Below are positions 5,952 to 6,015 of a DNA stretch of 6,015 nucleotides, in pieces (the stretch's first letter is position 1; every line of letters begins with the position of its first letter). A program made the position numbers and the translations under genes. The notes under the pieces are model-generated. The model ran no database searches, had not been told where the DNA came from, and was given only the letters and a program-made list of their open reading frames with translations. Origin of the DNA: JAZLIT01 sp045617525. GTDB lineage: Bacteria > Bacillota > Bacilli > Bacillales_A > Planococcaceae. Where the stretch lies: the NCBI GenBank assembly GCA_045617525.1, contig JAZLIT010000200.1, forward strand, positions 1 to 6,015. Direction: 5' to 3'.

Positions 5952-6015
5952 TTAAGATGAATAACGCAAAGTTTCATAACGAGTTTGCAGACTTTTGAGC
6001 CCTCGATAACTCCAA
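5952..6015 (-). CDS. ltrA: Group II intron reverse transcriptase/maturase, C-terminal end (partial)
   Basis: Only the last 20 codons and the TAA stop (5952-5954) are in the window. They read WSYRGLKSLQ followed by TRYETLRYSS, which resembles the conserved tail of bacterial intron-encoded LtrA-type proteins. The stop lies four bases before domain V, as expected when the ORF sits in the domain IV loop. The full protein would splice its own intron RNA and reverse-transcribe it into the target DNA. Whether the protein is intact cannot be seen here. Confidence 0.85.
   Translation of the reverse strand, partial: WSYRGLKSLQTRYETLRYSS

Larger units (their letters stand above)
5878..6015 (-). mobile_element. 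Group II intron, 3' end (continues past the right edge)
   Basis: On the minus strand this stretch holds, in order, the C-terminus of an intron-encoded maturase, a domain V hairpin, a domain VI hairpin, and a likely 3' end in CTCGAT at 5883-5878. The last two bases (AT) fit the usual AY ending. The branch-point A at 5884 is seventh from the end, the expected distance. The 5' part and most of the maturase lie outside the window. The CGC-type triad in domain V and the general look suggest a bacterial class C intron, the type that inserts after transcription terminators; the class is inferred. It lies antisense to the GTPase gene, 19 bases beyond its stop codon. Confidence 0.9.

Overview
The window looks like chromosomal DNA from a low-GC Gram-positive of the Bacillales. 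The evidence is strong AGGAGG-type ribosome binding sites, GTG starts, A/T-rich intergenic DNA, an ECF sigma/anti-sigma operon of Bacillus style, and a SulP transporter close in architecture to the short Bacillus type. A Lysinibacillus/Solibacillus-like (Planococcaceae) source is a guess from general flavour, not something the sequence proves.

Layout, left to right. (1) Positions 1-2242, minus strand: a tightly overlapped operon transcribed leftward. It holds an ECF-type sigma factor, a three-pass membrane protein with a large predicted outside domain (probable anti-sigma factor), and a multi-pass membrane protein that runs off the left edge. The genes overlap by 23 and 14 bases, so translation is probably coupled. 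(2) Positions 2301-2348: a clear rho-independent terminator for the next gene. (3) Positions 2353-3780, minus strand: a SulP-family anion transporter with a C-terminal STAS domain. (4) Positions 3781-4034: a 254-base divergent control region with candidate promoters in both directions. A 12-base palindromic element occurs twice, one copy next to each candidate promoter, and there is a possible 17-codon leader ORF. (5) Positions 4035-5858, plus strand: a 607-residue dynamin-like large GTPase with atypical G3 and G4 motifs and no obvious membrane-spanning segment. (6) Positions 5878-6015, minus strand: the 3' end of a group II intron that continues beyond the right edge. It shows the last 20 codons of the reverse transcriptase/maturase, a foldable domain V, and a domain VI with a bulged branch-point A. 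It is inserted 19 bases after the GTPase stop codon, in the opposite orientation.

How the parts relate. The left operon is a self-contained envelope-signalling unit: the membrane protein is expected to hold the sigma factor inactive until an outside signal arrives. The transporter and the GTPase share a divergent control region and may be co-regulated, but nothing else ties their functions together. The intron is a selfish element, probably sitting in the terminator between the GTPase and a convergent gene to the right. The points most worth following are the lone, motif-divergent dynamin-like GTPase with its repeat-bearing leader region, and the unusual three-pass anti-sigma with its membrane partner. 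Nothing in the window alone proves a new system.
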